Source: Nonomuraea wenchangensis (lineage in GTDB: Bacteria > Actinomycetota > Actinomycetes > Streptosporangiales > Streptosporangiaceae). Taken from it: a stretch of 64,000 nt of DNA. The stretch spans positions 310,001 to 374,000 of the forward strand of contig NZ_FOHX01000005.1 of assembly GCF_900111685.1 (NCBI RefSeq), in the 5' to 3' direction. The notes under the pieces were generated by a model that worked only from the letters and a program-made list of their open reading frames with translations, made no database searches and was not told the origin of the DNA. This document shows positions 8,712 to 17,390 of this stretch, in pieces; position 1 is the first letter of the stretch; the number at the start of each line of letters is the position of its first letter. Made by a program: the position numbers and the translations under genes.

Positions 8712-11144
8712 CTAGCCGGTGAGCTGGGCCTCCAGGCGATAGCCGTCCACCGTCACGTACACCTGGTCGCCGGGGCGGGCGTTCAGGCGCATGAGCACCG
8801 GCTGGAGCGAGTCGAAGACCGGCTGGTGGCCCTGCCAGACCAGGACGATCGCGTTGTCGCCGGGGCCGGTCACCGACAGCAGGGTGCCGGGACGCATGCC
8901 GAGCTGGGCCGCGTACCCTTCGGGGACCGGCACCGGCCCGCCGCGCAGGTGCTCCGGCGTGACCTCGATCCGCTGCCAGCGGCGCGGGTCGGAGGACGGG
9001 CTCGGCAGCGGCGGTGGCGGCGCCGCCGGGGCGCCCGCCAGGTGGGGCGGCAGCATGCCGGACCGGCCGCCGGACAGCGCCGACAACGTGGCGAGCGCGG
9101 CCGACGGGTCGATCGAGCCCGCCGTCGCGGACGGGATCGGCTGGCCGCCGCGGTGGTGGTGGCCGTTCGCGCCGGGTGTGCGGCGGGGGAGGGGCTGGGC
9201 CGGGGACGGGGCCGAGGCCATCGGGTCGGCGGACTCCGGCGGCAGGGCGTCCAGCCACGCCTTGGCGGAATGGGCGCGGATGCCCAGCTCGGCCATCAGT
9301 TCGACCATGTCGGCGTCCGGCGGGGCCGAGGCCAGGAGCTGGCGCGTACGGGCCTGGAGGCCGTGGATGTCGCCCACCACGAGCCAGCCGTCCTGGAGCC
9401 GGCGGTCGGGCATGAGCGTGACCAGCACCCGCCAGAGCGGGGTGCGCAGGGAGGGCACCATCACCGGGTGGGCCGGGTCGGCGCCGATGAGCTGATCCTC
9501 GGTGGCCGCCGCGCCCAGCCACTCCGTCAGGCGGAACATGTGGCCGGTCACCGGGGCGGACTCCGAGGAACGCAGCCAGGTCAGCACGCGCTCCTCGGCC
9601 GTGCGCTGGGCGTGGGAGAGCGACTCCCGCTCGACCAGCAGCTTGTGGGCGAGCGTACGGAGGCTGATCGGGTCCTCGGCGAACAGCCGGTGCACGGCCA
9701 CGGCCAGCTCCAGCTTGTCCAGGCCGCGGAAGAGGTTGTCGACGACGCGGACCATCGCGTGGTCGGTGTCGAACGGCACCGGGGAGGAGCCGGCGCCGGG
9801 CTTGGCCGGGGCCGCGCCGGGGATCGCGGGGAAGGAGCCGGTCTCCTCGCGGCCGGGCTGCCGGGCCGCCGGGCGCTGCGGCAGCCCTCCCGCGCCGGGC
9901 TGACCAGGCTGACCAGACTGGCCCTGCTGCTGAGCGGGCTGGCCCTGCTGGCCGTGCTGGCTCTGCTGGCCGGGCTGAGGGGGTTGGCCGGGCTGGGGCG
10001 GTTGTCCGGGGGTCTGGCGTTGCGGCAGGGCGCCGTTCTGCGGTTGGGCGGTGAACGCGCCGCTCACCGCCGGGAACGAGCCCGTCTGACGCGGCGGCTC
10101 GCCGGGGACGGAAGGAGAGGGGCCCGCCTGCCGGTCACCGGGCACGGAGGGGAAGGGGCCGGCCTGCCGGTCACCAGGTATGGCGGGGAAGGAGCCCGTG
10201 TGCCGGTCGCCGCCCTGCACCGGGAACGAGCCCGTCTGGCGCGGCTCGCCGGGGTGCCCGCCGGGTTGCCCGCCCGCCTGCGGCTCCGCAGGCCGCCCGG
10301 GGAACGCCGCCGCAGGACGCTGCGGCAGCCCGTTGCCCTGCCCGCCCGGTTGCCCGCCCGGCTGCCCACCCGGTTGTCCCGCGCCGGGCGCGCCCTGCCC
10401 GCCCGGCTGCGCGGCGAACGGACCGCTCTGGCCGCCGCCGGAAGCGGCGAAGGGGCCACTCTGGCCGGAGGATGCGGCAAGTGGGGCGTCGCGACCGTCC
10501 GCGGGCGCGGCGAACGGGCCACTCTGGCCGGAGGATGCGGCGAGTGGGGTGTCGCGGCCGTCGGCGGGCGCGGGGAAGGGGCCGCTCTGGCCGTTGGGGG
10601 AGGGGGCGACGAAGGGGCCGCTCGACGGCACGGCCGGGAAGGACCCGGTGTTCCTGGCCTCCTCAGCACCGCCCGCGCCTCCCGGCGCCGGCCGCGCCGC
10701 CTCGGGCTGACCGGTGGCGGGAAGGGCCGGGATGCGGCCGAGGATCTCGCGGAGGACCGCGCCGACCACCACTTCAGGCGTGGCGGACGGGGTGCCGAGA
10801 TCGCTGGGGGACAGGCGGCGCAGCCGCTGCCAGCCGCCGAGGCCGATGACCGCCGTACGGGTGGCCTCGGACCAGCCGGGCAACGCCGGGTCGACGGGGT
10901 GCACGGTCAGCGCGGGCACCAGGTCGGACAGCGGCAGATGGTCCCAGCGGGCGGTGGCCAGCCGGCCCAGACGTTCGCAGATCCAGTCGAGCCCGGCGGT
11001 GCCGAGCGCCTTGGACAGGGGGAGGGAGGACCACCATCCCGCGGGCAGGCGCGGGTCGCCCAGCGCCTCGGCCACCTGCTGCGGTCGGCTCCAGCGAAGA
11101 GCTGGGACTAGGTCGCTCAGGCAGATCGATGACTCGACTTCCAT
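8712..11144 (-). CDS. Unknown protein with sigma-region-4-like segment and TGSFP/SGPF low-complexity linker
   Basis: An 810-residue protein I do not recognise by name. Residues 1-165 are helical and Trp-rich (DLVPALRWSRPQQVAEAL...). Residues about 166-440 are a Pro/Gly/Gln/Ala linker with many copies of TGSFPA, AGPFPS and SGPF motifs. Residues about 457-541 (VVDNLFRGLDKLELAVAVHRLF...LRTLAHKLL...AEERVLTWL) have the rhythm of sigma-70 region 4 or a related helix-turn-helix. The last 90 residues look beta-rich (EVTPEHLRGGPVPVPEGYAAQLGM...). There is no signal peptide or membrane span. The gene has its own upstream region behind a hairpin. A regulatory or scaffold role is inference only. Confidence 0.75.
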   Translation of the reverse strand: MEVESSICLSDLVPALRWSRPQQVAEALGDPRLPAGWWSSLPLSKALGTAGLDWICERLGRLATARWDHLPLSDLVPALTVHPVDPALPGWSEATRTAVIGLGGWQRLRRLSPSDLGTPSATPEVVVGAVLREILGRIPALPATGQPEAARPAPGGAGGAEEARNTGSFPAVPSSGPFVAPSPNGQSGPFPAPADGRDTPLAASSGQSGPFAAPADGRDAPLAASSGQSGPFAASGGGQSGPFAAQPGGQGAPGAGQPGGQPGGQPGGQGNGLPQRPAAAFPGRPAEPQAGGQPGGHPGEPRQTGSFPVQGGDRHTGSFPAIPGDRQAGPFPSVPGDRQAGPSPSVPGEPPRQTGSFPAVSGAFTAQPQNGALPQRQTPGQPPQPGQPPQPGQQSQHGQQGQPAQQQGQSGQPGQPGAGGLPQRPAARQPGREETGSFPAIPGAAPAKPGAGSSPVPFDTDHAMVRVVDNLFRGLDKLELAVAVHRLFAEDPISLRTLAHKLLVERESLSHAQRTAEERVLTWLRSSESAPVTGHMFRLTEWLGAAATEDQLIGADPAHPVMVPSLRTPLWRVLVTLMPDRRLQDGWLVVGDIHGLQARTRQLLASAPPDADMVELMAELGIRAHSAKAWLDALPPESADPMASAPSPAQPLPRRTPGANGHHHRGGQPIPSATAGSIDPSAALATLSALSGGRSGMLPPHLAGAPAAPPPPLPSPSSDPRRWQRIEVTPEHLRGGPVPVPEGYAAQLGMRPGTLLSVTGPGDNAIVLVWQGHQPVFDSLQPVLMRLNARPGDQVYVTVDGYRLEAQLTG

Positions 11145-11168
11145 CGGCGGACCTTATCCTCCCCAGTG

Positions 11169-11221
11169 TGCCGCGTGGGCTGCCCGTTGCGCATGTGGCT
11201 AATGGTGCAGCCTACGCGGCA
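11169..11221. terminator. Long inverted repeat, likely terminator of the psuGK operon
   Basis: Arms 11169-11183 and 11207-11221 (core GCCGCGTGGGCTGC against GCAGCCTACGCGGC) pair over 15 positions with one G/A difference that could form G-U, around a 23-nt loop. It lies directly after the psuK stop on the minus strand and before the next minus-strand gene, so termination or attenuation are both possible. There is no U-tract, as is usual in actinomycetes. Confidence 0.65.
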
Positions 11222-11226
11222 AGCTA

Positions 11227-12156
11227 TCAATCAGTGTGAATAGGGTAAAGACGGTTCAGATCCAAACCGTACCGTGGACGACCCCCCACCTGGGCCACAC
11301 ATGCGGCACCCGCACGACATCCTTCCTCCAGAGCGGCTCTTTCCCCGCATCCCCGCAAGGTGGCCGCGAGAAACCCGGCGGCGAACGCGTCCCCAGCTCC
11401 GGTCGTGTCCACGACCTGGCCGAGCAGGCCCGGCACCCGCGCGGTGATCGTGCCGTCCACCGCCGCCAGCGCGCCGTCGGCGCCCAGTTTCACCACGGCT
11501 GTGCCGTATCTCTCACTCAGCAGCTCGGCCGCCCGCTCCGGCGTCGGCGCGCCGGACAGCAGCAGGGCCTCGTCGAGATTGGGGATGAGGAGATCGGCGG
11601 CGGCGGTCTCGGCCATGAAACGTTCGACGCCGAAGTCGAGCAGGGGCTTGGTCGAGGCCGGGTCCACGCTGACCGCGACCCCGGCCGCCGCCGCGTCCGC
11701 CAGGGCGGCCCTGGCGAGGCCCAGGCCCGGCGCGGCGAACAGCACGTATCCGGACAGGTGCAGCCGGGCCACCCCCTCCAGCAGGGCGGGGTCCCAGTCG
11801 CGCTCGGAGATCAGGCCGCCCGCGCCCCGGTTGGTGAGCATGGACCGCTCGCCGCTCGGGTCCACCATCGCGATCACGACGGCGGTGGGGTGGTCGGGGT
11901 CCACGGTCACCTGCGGCCGTACGCCGCTCTTGGTCAGCTCGGCGATGTGCCAGTCGCTGCTGTCGTAGCCCAGCCTGGCCAGCAGGCGGGTGTCGGCGCC
12001 CAGGTGGGCGGCCCAGGCGGCGGTGTTCGCGCCCGAGCCGCCGGGACGCAGCATGATGTCGGCCGCGGTGTCGGTGCCCGCCAGGACGGGGGAGCCGTGC
12101 AGCGCCACCACATCGGTGACCGCGTCCCCGACGACCAGGAGACCGCGGTCGGTCAC
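11227..12156 (-). CDS. psuK: PfkB-family carbohydrate kinase, probable pseudouridine kinase
   Basis: Phosphorylates a nucleoside/sugar; by context the substrate is pseudouridine, giving pseudouridine 5'-phosphate for the glycosidase encoded just upstream. The 309-residue ribokinase fold shows the glycine-rich N-terminal signature (MLRPGGSGANTAAWAAHLGA). It also has VDPAS, the LIPNLDEA segment and the catalytic DTTGAGDAFAAGFLA motif with the anion hole and base Asp. Its ATG overlaps the psuG stop by 4 bp (12153-12156), so the two are translationally coupled. If considered without psuG, it could only be called a sugar or adenosine-type kinase. Confidence 0.88.
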   Translation of the reverse strand: MTDRGLLVVGDAVTDVVALHGSPVLAGTDTAADIMLRPGGSGANTAAWAAHLGADTRLLARLGYDSSDWHIAELTKSGVRPQVTVDPDHPTAVVIAMVDPSGERSMLTNRGAGGLISERDWDPALLEGVARLHLSGYVLFAAPGLGLARAALADAAAAGVAVSVDPASTKPLLDFGVERFMAETAAADLLIPNLDEALLLSGAPTPERAAELLSERYGTAVVKLGADGALAAVDGTITARVPGLLGQVVDTTGAGDAFAAGFLAATLRGCGERAALEEGCRAGAACVAQVGGRPRYGLDLNRLYPIHTD

Positions 12157-13079
12157 GAGTCGGCCCAGCTCACGGCGATCCGGGAGGCGAGGGCGACGTT
12201 GCCGCGCACGGCGGCCAGGTTGGCCTCCAGCGAGGCGCCGCCCGTGCCGTCGACCAGGTAGCCGAGCAGGAACGGGGTGATCGCCTGGCCCTTGACGCCG
12301 TCGCGCTCGGCGGCGGCCAGCGCCTCGGCCAGCACGCGGTCGTGCAGCTCGGGGTCGAGCTGCTGGTCCACGGGGACGGGGTTGGCGACGATCAGGGCCG
12401 TCTCCTGGCCGCCGAACGCGTCCTGGCCGCGCATGATCGCCGCCGCCTCCTCGGGCGACTCGATCCGCCAGTCGATGGGCAGGCCGGAGGTGTGCAGGTA
12501 GAAGCCGGGGAAGGCGTCGGTGCGGTAGCCCACCACGCTCACGCCGCGGGTCTCCAGGCGCTGGAGCGTCGCGGGCACGTCAAGGATCGACTTCACGCCC
12601 GCGCAGACGACGGTGATCCGGGTGCGGGCGAGCGTGTCGAGGTCGGCGGACTCGTCCTGGTCCACGGTCCAGCCCCGGTGCACGCCGCCGAGCCCGCCGG
12701 TGGCGAAGATCCGGACCCCGGCCCGCGCGGCGAGGAACGACGTGGCCGACACCGTGGTCGCGCCGCTCGCCTTGAGTGCGGCGGCCATGGGCAGGTCGCG
12801 CTGGCCCAGCTTGCGCAGGCCGGACTCGGTCGCGATGCGCTCCAGCCCGGCCGCGTCCAGCCCGATGCGGGGCACGCCGTCGAGCACGGCGATCGTGGCC
12901 GGCACCGCTCCCGCCGCGCGGACGATCTCCTCCAGCTCGCGCGCGACCTCCAGGTTGCGCGGCTGCGGCAGGCCGTGGGAGATGATCGTGGACTCCAGCG
13001 CCACGACCGGGGCGCCACTGGCCAGGGCCTCGGCCACCTCGTCGGAGGGCTGCAGGACGGAGTCGGCGGTGCTGCGCAT
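12153..13079 (-). CDS. psuG: Pseudouridine-5'-phosphate glycosidase
   Basis: Reversibly cleaves the C-C glycosidic bond of pseudouridine 5'-phosphate to uracil and ribose 5-phosphate, part of modified-nucleoside salvage. The 308-residue protein has all hallmarks. ALESTIISHGLPQPRN (residues about 27-42) is the N-terminal signature. FATGGLGGVHRG (126-136) carries the phosphate/metal region. CAGVKSILD puts the Schiff-base Lys at about position 163. The segment GYRTDAFPGFY is also present. It is the first gene of the psuG-psuK pair. An AGGAGCACGAG-type ribosome site precedes the ATG. Confidence 0.95.
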   Translation of the reverse strand: MRSTADSVLQPSDEVAEALASGAPVVALESTIISHGLPQPRNLEVARELEEIVRAAGAVPATIAVLDGVPRIGLDAAGLERIATESGLRKLGQRDLPMAAALKASGATTVSATSFLAARAGVRIFATGGLGGVHRGWTVDQDESADLDTLARTRITVVCAGVKSILDVPATLQRLETRGVSVVGYRTDAFPGFYLHTSGLPIDWRIESPEEAAAIMRGQDAFGGQETALIVANPVPVDQQLDPELHDRVLAEALAAAERDGVKGQAITPFLLGYLVDGTGGASLEANLAAVRGNVALASRIAVSWADS

Positions 13080-13215
13080 GGTGGGTCTCGTGCTCCTTGC
13101 GAAATCCTGGGGTTTGGTGGAGAACGGCGAACTCTACGCCATCGCTCGCGACAATGCAGGTTACGGCCATTTCCGGGGGTCGGTCATCCCCCTCCGAATG
13201 ATCACACGGACGGCG

Positions 13216-13252
13216 TTGACGCGGGGCGTGGTATGACACGTAAAGTGCGGGG
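13216..13252 (+). promoter_or_regulatory. Promoter of the FAD oxidoreductase gene, leaderless
   Basis: TTGACG (13216-13221) and TAAAGT (13241-13246) are separated by 19 bp, and the ATG at 13253 lies 7 nt beyond the -10 box, so transcription would begin at or next to the start codon. There is no Shine-Dalgarno sequence, which agrees with a leaderless mRNA. The spacer is slightly long. Confidence 0.5.
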
Positions 13253-14770
13253 ATGGGCGCATATGACGTGATCGTGGCGGGGGCGGGGCACAACGGGCTG
13301 GTGGCCGCGGCCTACCTGGCCCGGGCCGGCCGTCGGGTGCTGGTGCTGGAGCGGTACGACCACGTGGGCGGGCTGGCGATCTCCACGCGCGCCTTCCCCG
13401 GCGTGGACGTACGGCTGTCCCGCTACAGCTACCTCGTCAGCCTCCTCCCGGGTCAGATCGTCCGCGACCTGGGCCTCGACCTGGAGCTGCGCCGCCGCCG
13501 CTACGCCTCGTACACGCCCGTGGGCGGCACGGGCCTGCTGGTCGACAACGAGGACGCCGCCCGCACGGCGGCCTCCTTCGCCGCGGTCACCGGCGGCGAG
13601 AGCGACCACAAGGCCTGGCAGGACTTCTACGCGATGACCGGGAGGGTGGCCGAGGCCCTGGCCCCCACCCTCCTCGAACCCCTCCGCACGCCCGCCGAGA
13701 TCGAGCGCCTGGTCGGCCCGGAGGCGTGGCGGGCGCTGTTCGCCGAGCCGATCGGCCGCGCCGTGGACGCGCGGTTCGCCGACGACACGGTCCGCGGGGT
13801 CGTCCTCACCGACGCGCTCATCGGCACCTTCGCCGACCCGTCCGCCGACCTGCTCGCCAACCGCTGCTTCCTCTACCACGTGATCGGTGACGGCACCGGC
13901 GAGTGGAACGTCCCGGTGGGCGGCATGGGCGCGGTCTCGGGCGCGCTGGAGGCGGCGGCCCGCCGGGCGGGCGCGGAGATCAGGACCGGCGCGGAGATCA
14001 TCGGGATCGCGCCGTCCGGGGAGGTCACGTTCGCCGACGAGCGCGGCGAGCACACCGTGACCGGCGGGCACGTGCTGGTCAACCTGCCGCCCGCGGTGCT
14101 CGACCGGCTGCTCGGCCGCGAGTCCGCCGTACCCGAGGGGGCGCAGCTCAAGGTCAACATGGTGCTGAGCCGGCTGCCCCGGCTCAAGGACGCCTCCGTG
14201 GACCCGTACGCGGCCTTCAGCGGCACCTTCCATATCAACGAGACCCGCGACCAGCTCGCCCGCGCCCACGCGCAGGCGGCGGCCGGGCGGATCCCGGAGC
14301 TGCCGCCCGCCGAGGTCTACTGCCACTCGCTCACCGACCCGTCGATCCTGGGGCCGGAGCTGCGCGGCCGGGCCGAGACGATGACGCTGTTCGGCCTGCA
14401 CATGCCGGCCCGGCTGTTCCGCGAGGACCCCGAGGGGGCGCGCGCGGCGGCCCTGCGCGCCACCTTCGCCTCGCTGGACGCCGTGCTCGCCGAGCCCATC
14501 GAGGACTGCCTGCTCCGGGCGCCGGACGGCACACCGTGCGTCGAGGCCAAGAGCCCGGTGGACCTGGAGCGGGACGCCGGGCTGCCCGGCGGCCACATCT
14601 TCCACACGGACCTGAGCTGGCCGTACGACGAGGACGGCCGGGGCGGCGCCTGGGGTGTGGAGACCGAGCACGAGCGCATCCTGATGAGCGGCGCGGGCGC
14701 CCGCCGGGGCGGCGGCGTCAGCGGCATCGGCGGCCACAACGCCGCGATGGCCCTGCTCGCCCGCGCGTAA
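13253..14770 (+). CDS. Phytoene-dehydrogenase-like FAD oxidoreductase
   Basis: A 505-residue flavoprotein of the phytoene desaturase/amine oxidase superfamily. The N-terminus is a textbook dinucleotide-binding fold (DVIVAGAGHNGLVAAAYLARAGRRVLVLE) followed by HVGGLAIS. The C-terminus has the second FAD contact (GAGARRGGGVSGIGGHNAAMALL). Family members include carotenoid desaturases and uncharacterised actinobacterial dehydrogenases. There is no carotenoid cluster next to it, although a polyprenyl synthase lies 45 kb away, so the substrate is unknown. It is divergent from psuG across 173 bp. Confidence 0.85.
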   Translation: MGAYDVIVAGAGHNGLVAAAYLARAGRRVLVLERYDHVGGLAISTRAFPGVDVRLSRYSYLVSLLPGQIVRDLGLDLELRRRRYASYTPVGGTGLLVDNEDAARTAASFAAVTGGESDHKAWQDFYAMTGRVAEALAPTLLEPLRTPAEIERLVGPEAWRALFAEPIGRAVDARFADDTVRGVVLTDALIGTFADPSADLLANRCFLYHVIGDGTGEWNVPVGGMGAVSGALEAAARRAGAEIRTGAEIIGIAPSGEVTFADERGEHTVTGGHVLVNLPPAVLDRLLGRESAVPEGAQLKVNMVLSRLPRLKDASVDPYAAFSGTFHINETRDQLARAHAQAAAGRIPELPPAEVYCHSLTDPSILGPELRGRAETMTLFGLHMPARLFREDPEGARAAALRATFASLDAVLAEPIEDCLLRAPDGTPCVEAKSPVDLERDAGLPGGHIFHTDLSWPYDEDGRGGAWGVETEHERILMSGAGARRGGGVSGIGGHNAAMALLARA

Positions 14771-14781
14771 CCGCCCGCCCG

Positions 14782-15342
14782 CTAGTAGCCGCCGGCGATC
14801 AGCTTGCCGGCCACCTCCAGCGCCACCGCCGTACGCCGCTCGTCCGGCACCTCCAGGTCGAACAGGAACGGCACGCTGCCCAGGACGACCGCGAGCACCG
14901 CCAGCCGGGCCTCGAACCCCCGCACCGGGTCGTCGCCGGGCGAGGCCAGCACCGAGATCATCTCGATCAGGCCCTGCTGCATGCGCTCCCCGGCCGGCAC
15001 CTCGCGCATCACGCCCTGGTTCACCTGGGCGAACCGGAACAGCGGCCGCCACTGGTCCTCCAGCAGCCCCGAGATGCGCGCCAGGACCTCCTTCCTGGCC
15101 TCGGTCGTCGCCGGCTGCTCCCCGGCCCACGCCACGAGCTCGTCCATCGACTCGACGAGCCGCTCCACGACGCTGGCGAGGATCGCCTCCTTCGTCCGGA
15201 AGTGGTAGTAGAGCGCCGGCCGGGTGATCTCCAGCCGTTCGGCGACCTCCTGCAGCGTGGTCTTGTCGTATCCGCGCTCGGCGAACAGCTCCAGCGCGAC
15301 CTGCTGAATCCGCTCTCGTGTGTCCGTCCGCCGCCCTGCCAT
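14782..15342 (-). CDS. TetR-family transcriptional regulator (divergent from P450)
   Basis: A 186-residue repressor-type protein. The N-terminal helix-turn-helix is clear (TRERIQQVALELFAERGYDKTTLQEVAERLEITRPALYYHFRTKEAIL), followed by a helical ligand-binding domain ending VAGKLIAGGY. The ATG at 15342 is the first Met giving the standard family start. It is transcribed away from a cytochrome P450. A perfect inverted repeat in the 84-bp gap is the probable operator for both directions, so autorepression and control of the P450 by a small molecule are likely (inference). Confidence 0.92.
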   Translation of the reverse strand: MAGRRTDTRERIQQVALELFAERGYDKTTLQEVAERLEITRPALYYHFRTKEAILASVVERLVESMDELVAWAGEQPATTEARKEVLARISGLLEDQWRPLFRFAQVNQGVMREVPAGERMQQGLIEMISVLASPGDDPVRGFEARLAVLAVVLGSVPFLFDLEVPDERRTAVALEVAGKLIAGGY

Positions 15343-15370
15343 CCCGCTCCCATCCTTGACGCACGCTCCC

Positions 15371-15402
15371 GCATTGCTTACTTTCGTGTAAGTAAGCAAT
15401 GC
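15371..15402. promoter_or_regulatory. TetR operator: perfect 12-bp inverted repeat with 8-bp spacer
   Basis: GCATTGCTTACT (15371-15382) and AGTAAGCAATGC (15391-15402) are exact reverse complements around TTCGTGTA. It is markedly AT-richer than its surroundings and lies between the TetR ATG (15342) and the P450 ATG (15427), where both promoters must be. The size and symmetry fit a TetR-family dimer-pair site. Confidence 0.85.
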
Positions 15403-15426
15403 GGTCCCGCCTGTAGGGAGCAGACT

Positions 15427-16629
15427 ATGGCTCAGATCTTCCCCGTCCGGCGCAGGTGCCCCTTCGCGCCGCCCCCCGAGTACGCCGACCTGCGCGAGCA
15501 GGCCCCGCTCGTCCGCGCCGAGCTGCCCGGCGGCGTCGTGTGGCTCGTCACGAGGCACGCCGAGGCGCAGCAGGTCCTGTCCGGGAAAGGCATCAGCACC
15601 AGCCCCGCCACGCCCGGCCACCCCAACCACGTCCTCCACCCAGGAGGGCCCACCCCCGAGCGCGAGGCGCACATGGCCGACATGGCCGCCGGGCACTTCA
15701 TCGACCTCGACCCGCCCGAGCACACCCGCTTCCGCAAGCTGCTCATCCCCGAGTTCACCGTCCGGCGCGTACGGGAGCTGCGTCCGGGCATCCAGGACAT
15801 CGCCGACCGGCTCATCGACGACATGCTGCACAAAGGGCCGGAGGCCGACCTCGTCGCCGACTTCGGGCTGCCGCTGCCGTCGCTGGTCATCTGCCGGCTG
15901 CTCGGGGTCCCGTACGGCGACCACGAGTTCTTTCAGTCGCGCACCCGTACGATGCTCAACGCGCTCGACGACGAGCAGGTCCGCTTCACCGCCGCGTCCG
16001 AGATCAGGAACTACCTCGGCGCGCTCGTCACTGCCGCCGAGAAGGGCCCCGAGGACGACCTGCTCGGCCGGATCATCACCAGCGGCCGGCTCACCCACGA
16101 CGAGATCGTCGGCGTGATCTTCCTGCTGCTCCTCGCCGGCCACGAGACCACCGCCAACATGATCCCGCTCGCCGTGCTCACCCTCCTGCGCCACCCCGAC
16201 CAGCTCGCCGCGCTGCGCGCCGACCCCGACGGCTGGCCCATGGCGGTCGAGGAGCTGCTGCGCCACCTCTCCGTCGTCGACTGGGTGGCCTTCGACCGGG
16301 TCGCCATCGAGGACCAGGAGATCGGCGGGCAGCTCGTCCGCCGGGGCGAGGGCATCTACGTCCTCGGCGCCTCCGCCAACCGCGACGAGCGGGCCTTCGA
16401 GCGCCCCGACGACTTCGACGCCCGGCGCGGCGCCCGCAACCACGTGGCCTTCGGCTACGGCGTGCACCAGTGCCTCGGCCAGAACCTGGCCCGCGCCGAG
16501 CTGGAGATCGCCCTGCGCACGCTGTTCGAGCGCCTGCCCGGCCTGCGCGCCACGGTGAGCGACGAGGAGGTGCCCGCCAAGTACGACGCCGCCATCTTCG
16601 GGCTCCAGGCGCTCCCCGTCACGTGGTGA
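15427..16629 (+). CDS. Cytochrome P450 (bacterial class I)
   Basis: A soluble haem monooxygenase of 400 residues; it needs a ferredoxin and reductase, neither of which is adjacent. The I-helix oxygen-activation motif AGHETT is at about 237-242, the K-helix ExxR (EELLR) at 275-279, and the haem-binding FGYGVHQCLG has the Cys thiolate at about 349. The ATG at 15427 follows an AGGGAG ribosome site; the frame is open far upstream, but that part is not P450. Sequence style is that of CYP105/107-like actinobacterial enzymes. It is controlled by the divergent TetR; the substrate is unknown. Confidence 0.95.
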   Translation: MAQIFPVRRRCPFAPPPEYADLREQAPLVRAELPGGVVWLVTRHAEAQQVLSGKGISTSPATPGHPNHVLHPGGPTPEREAHMADMAAGHFIDLDPPEHTRFRKLLIPEFTVRRVRELRPGIQDIADRLIDDMLHKGPEADLVADFGLPLPSLVICRLLGVPYGDHEFFQSRTRTMLNALDDEQVRFTAASEIRNYLGALVTAAEKGPEDDLLGRIITSGRLTHDEIVGVIFLLLLAGHETTANMIPLAVLTLLRHPDQLAALRADPDGWPMAVEELLRHLSVVDWVAFDRVAIEDQEIGGQLVRRGEGIYVLGASANRDERAFERPDDFDARRGARNHVAFGYGVHQCLGQNLARAELEIALRTLFERLPGLRATVSDEEVPAKYDAAIFGLQALPVTW

Positions 16630-16651
16630 CACCGAGGGACACGGACGACCC

Positions 16652-16691
16652 GTTCATAGGGTTCTCATGATGTTCCCTTAGCGTTTGCTGC
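16652..16691 (+). promoter_or_regulatory. Promoter of the two-component operon with GTTC direct repeats
   Basis: GTTC occurs at 16652, 16661 and 16672 (spacings 9 and 11), immediately upstream of a TAGCGT -10 box (16679-16684). The response-regulator ATG is 8 nt later with no Shine-Dalgarno site. Direct repeats about one helical turn apart are what OmpR/PhoB-type regulators bind, so autoregulation is plausible but unproved. Confidence 0.4.
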
Positions 16692-17390
16692 ATGAGTGAG
16701 GCCGCACGGTTGCTGGTAGTCGACGACGAGCCCGCGTTGCGCGAGGCGCTGCAGTCCAGCCTCGAGTTCGAGGGCTACAAGGTCGTCACCGCGAACGACG
16801 GGCAGGCCGCGCTCGACGAGCTGGCCCGCGCCTCCTACGACGCGGTGCTGCTCGACGTCATGATGCCGCGGCTCGACGGGCTGACCGCCTGCCGCCGGCT
16901 GCGGGCCTCGGGCAACCACATCCCGGTCCTCATGCTCACCGCGCGCGACGCGGTGGGCGACCGGGTTTCGGGGCTCGACGCCGGGGCCGACGACTACCTG
17001 GTCAAGCCGTTCGAGCTGGACGAGCTGCTGGCCAGGGTCCGCGCCCTGCTGCGGCGTGGCGCGCTCAGCACCGGCGGCCAAGAGGGCGACACGCTGACGT
17101 ACGCCGACCTGCGCATGGACCCGGCCACCCGCGAGGTCACCCGCGGCGAACGCCGGCTCGACCTCACCAGGACCGAATACCTGCTCATGGAGCTGTTCCT
17201 GTCGCACCCGCGCCAGGTGCTCACCCGCGACCAGATCCTGAGCGAGGTGTGGGGCTTCGACTTCGAGCCCACCTCCAACTCCCTCGACGTCTACGTCATG
17301 TACCTGCGGCGCAAGACGGAGGCGGGAGGCGAGCCGCGGATCATCCACACCGTCCGCGGGGTGGGCTATGTCCTGCGGGCCGGCGCGTGA
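16692..17390 (+). CDS. OmpR/PhoB-family response regulator (MprA-like)
   Basis: A DNA-binding response regulator of 232 residues. The receiver domain is residues 1-120, with acidic pair D11-D12, phosphoacceptor D55 ([12 protein letters not shown]) and the conserved Lys in DDYLVKPFE. The winged-helix effector spans about 135-230 ([30 protein letters not shown]...[14 protein letters not shown]). Its last codons overlap the histidine kinase start by 4 bp (GTGA). Closest in style to MprA/PrrA regulators of actinobacteria; the stimulus is unknown. Confidence 0.95.
   Translation: MSEAARLLVVDDEPALREALQSSLEFEGYKVVTANDGQAALDELARASYDAVLLDVMMPRLDGLTACRRLRASGNHIPVLMLTARDAVGDRVSGLDAGADDYLVKPFELDELLARVRALLRRGALSTGGQEGDTLTYADLRMDPATREVTRGERRLDLTRTEYLLMELFLSHPRQVLTRDQILSEVWGFDFEPTSNSLDVYVMYLRRKTEAGGEPRIIHTVRGVGYVLRAGA

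Noticed and set aside
8712..11144. Treating the Pro/Gly/Gln repeats as a collagen-like or secreted surface protein
   Set aside because: No signal peptide or membrane helix, and the motifs are FP-containing rather than Gly-X-Y triplets.
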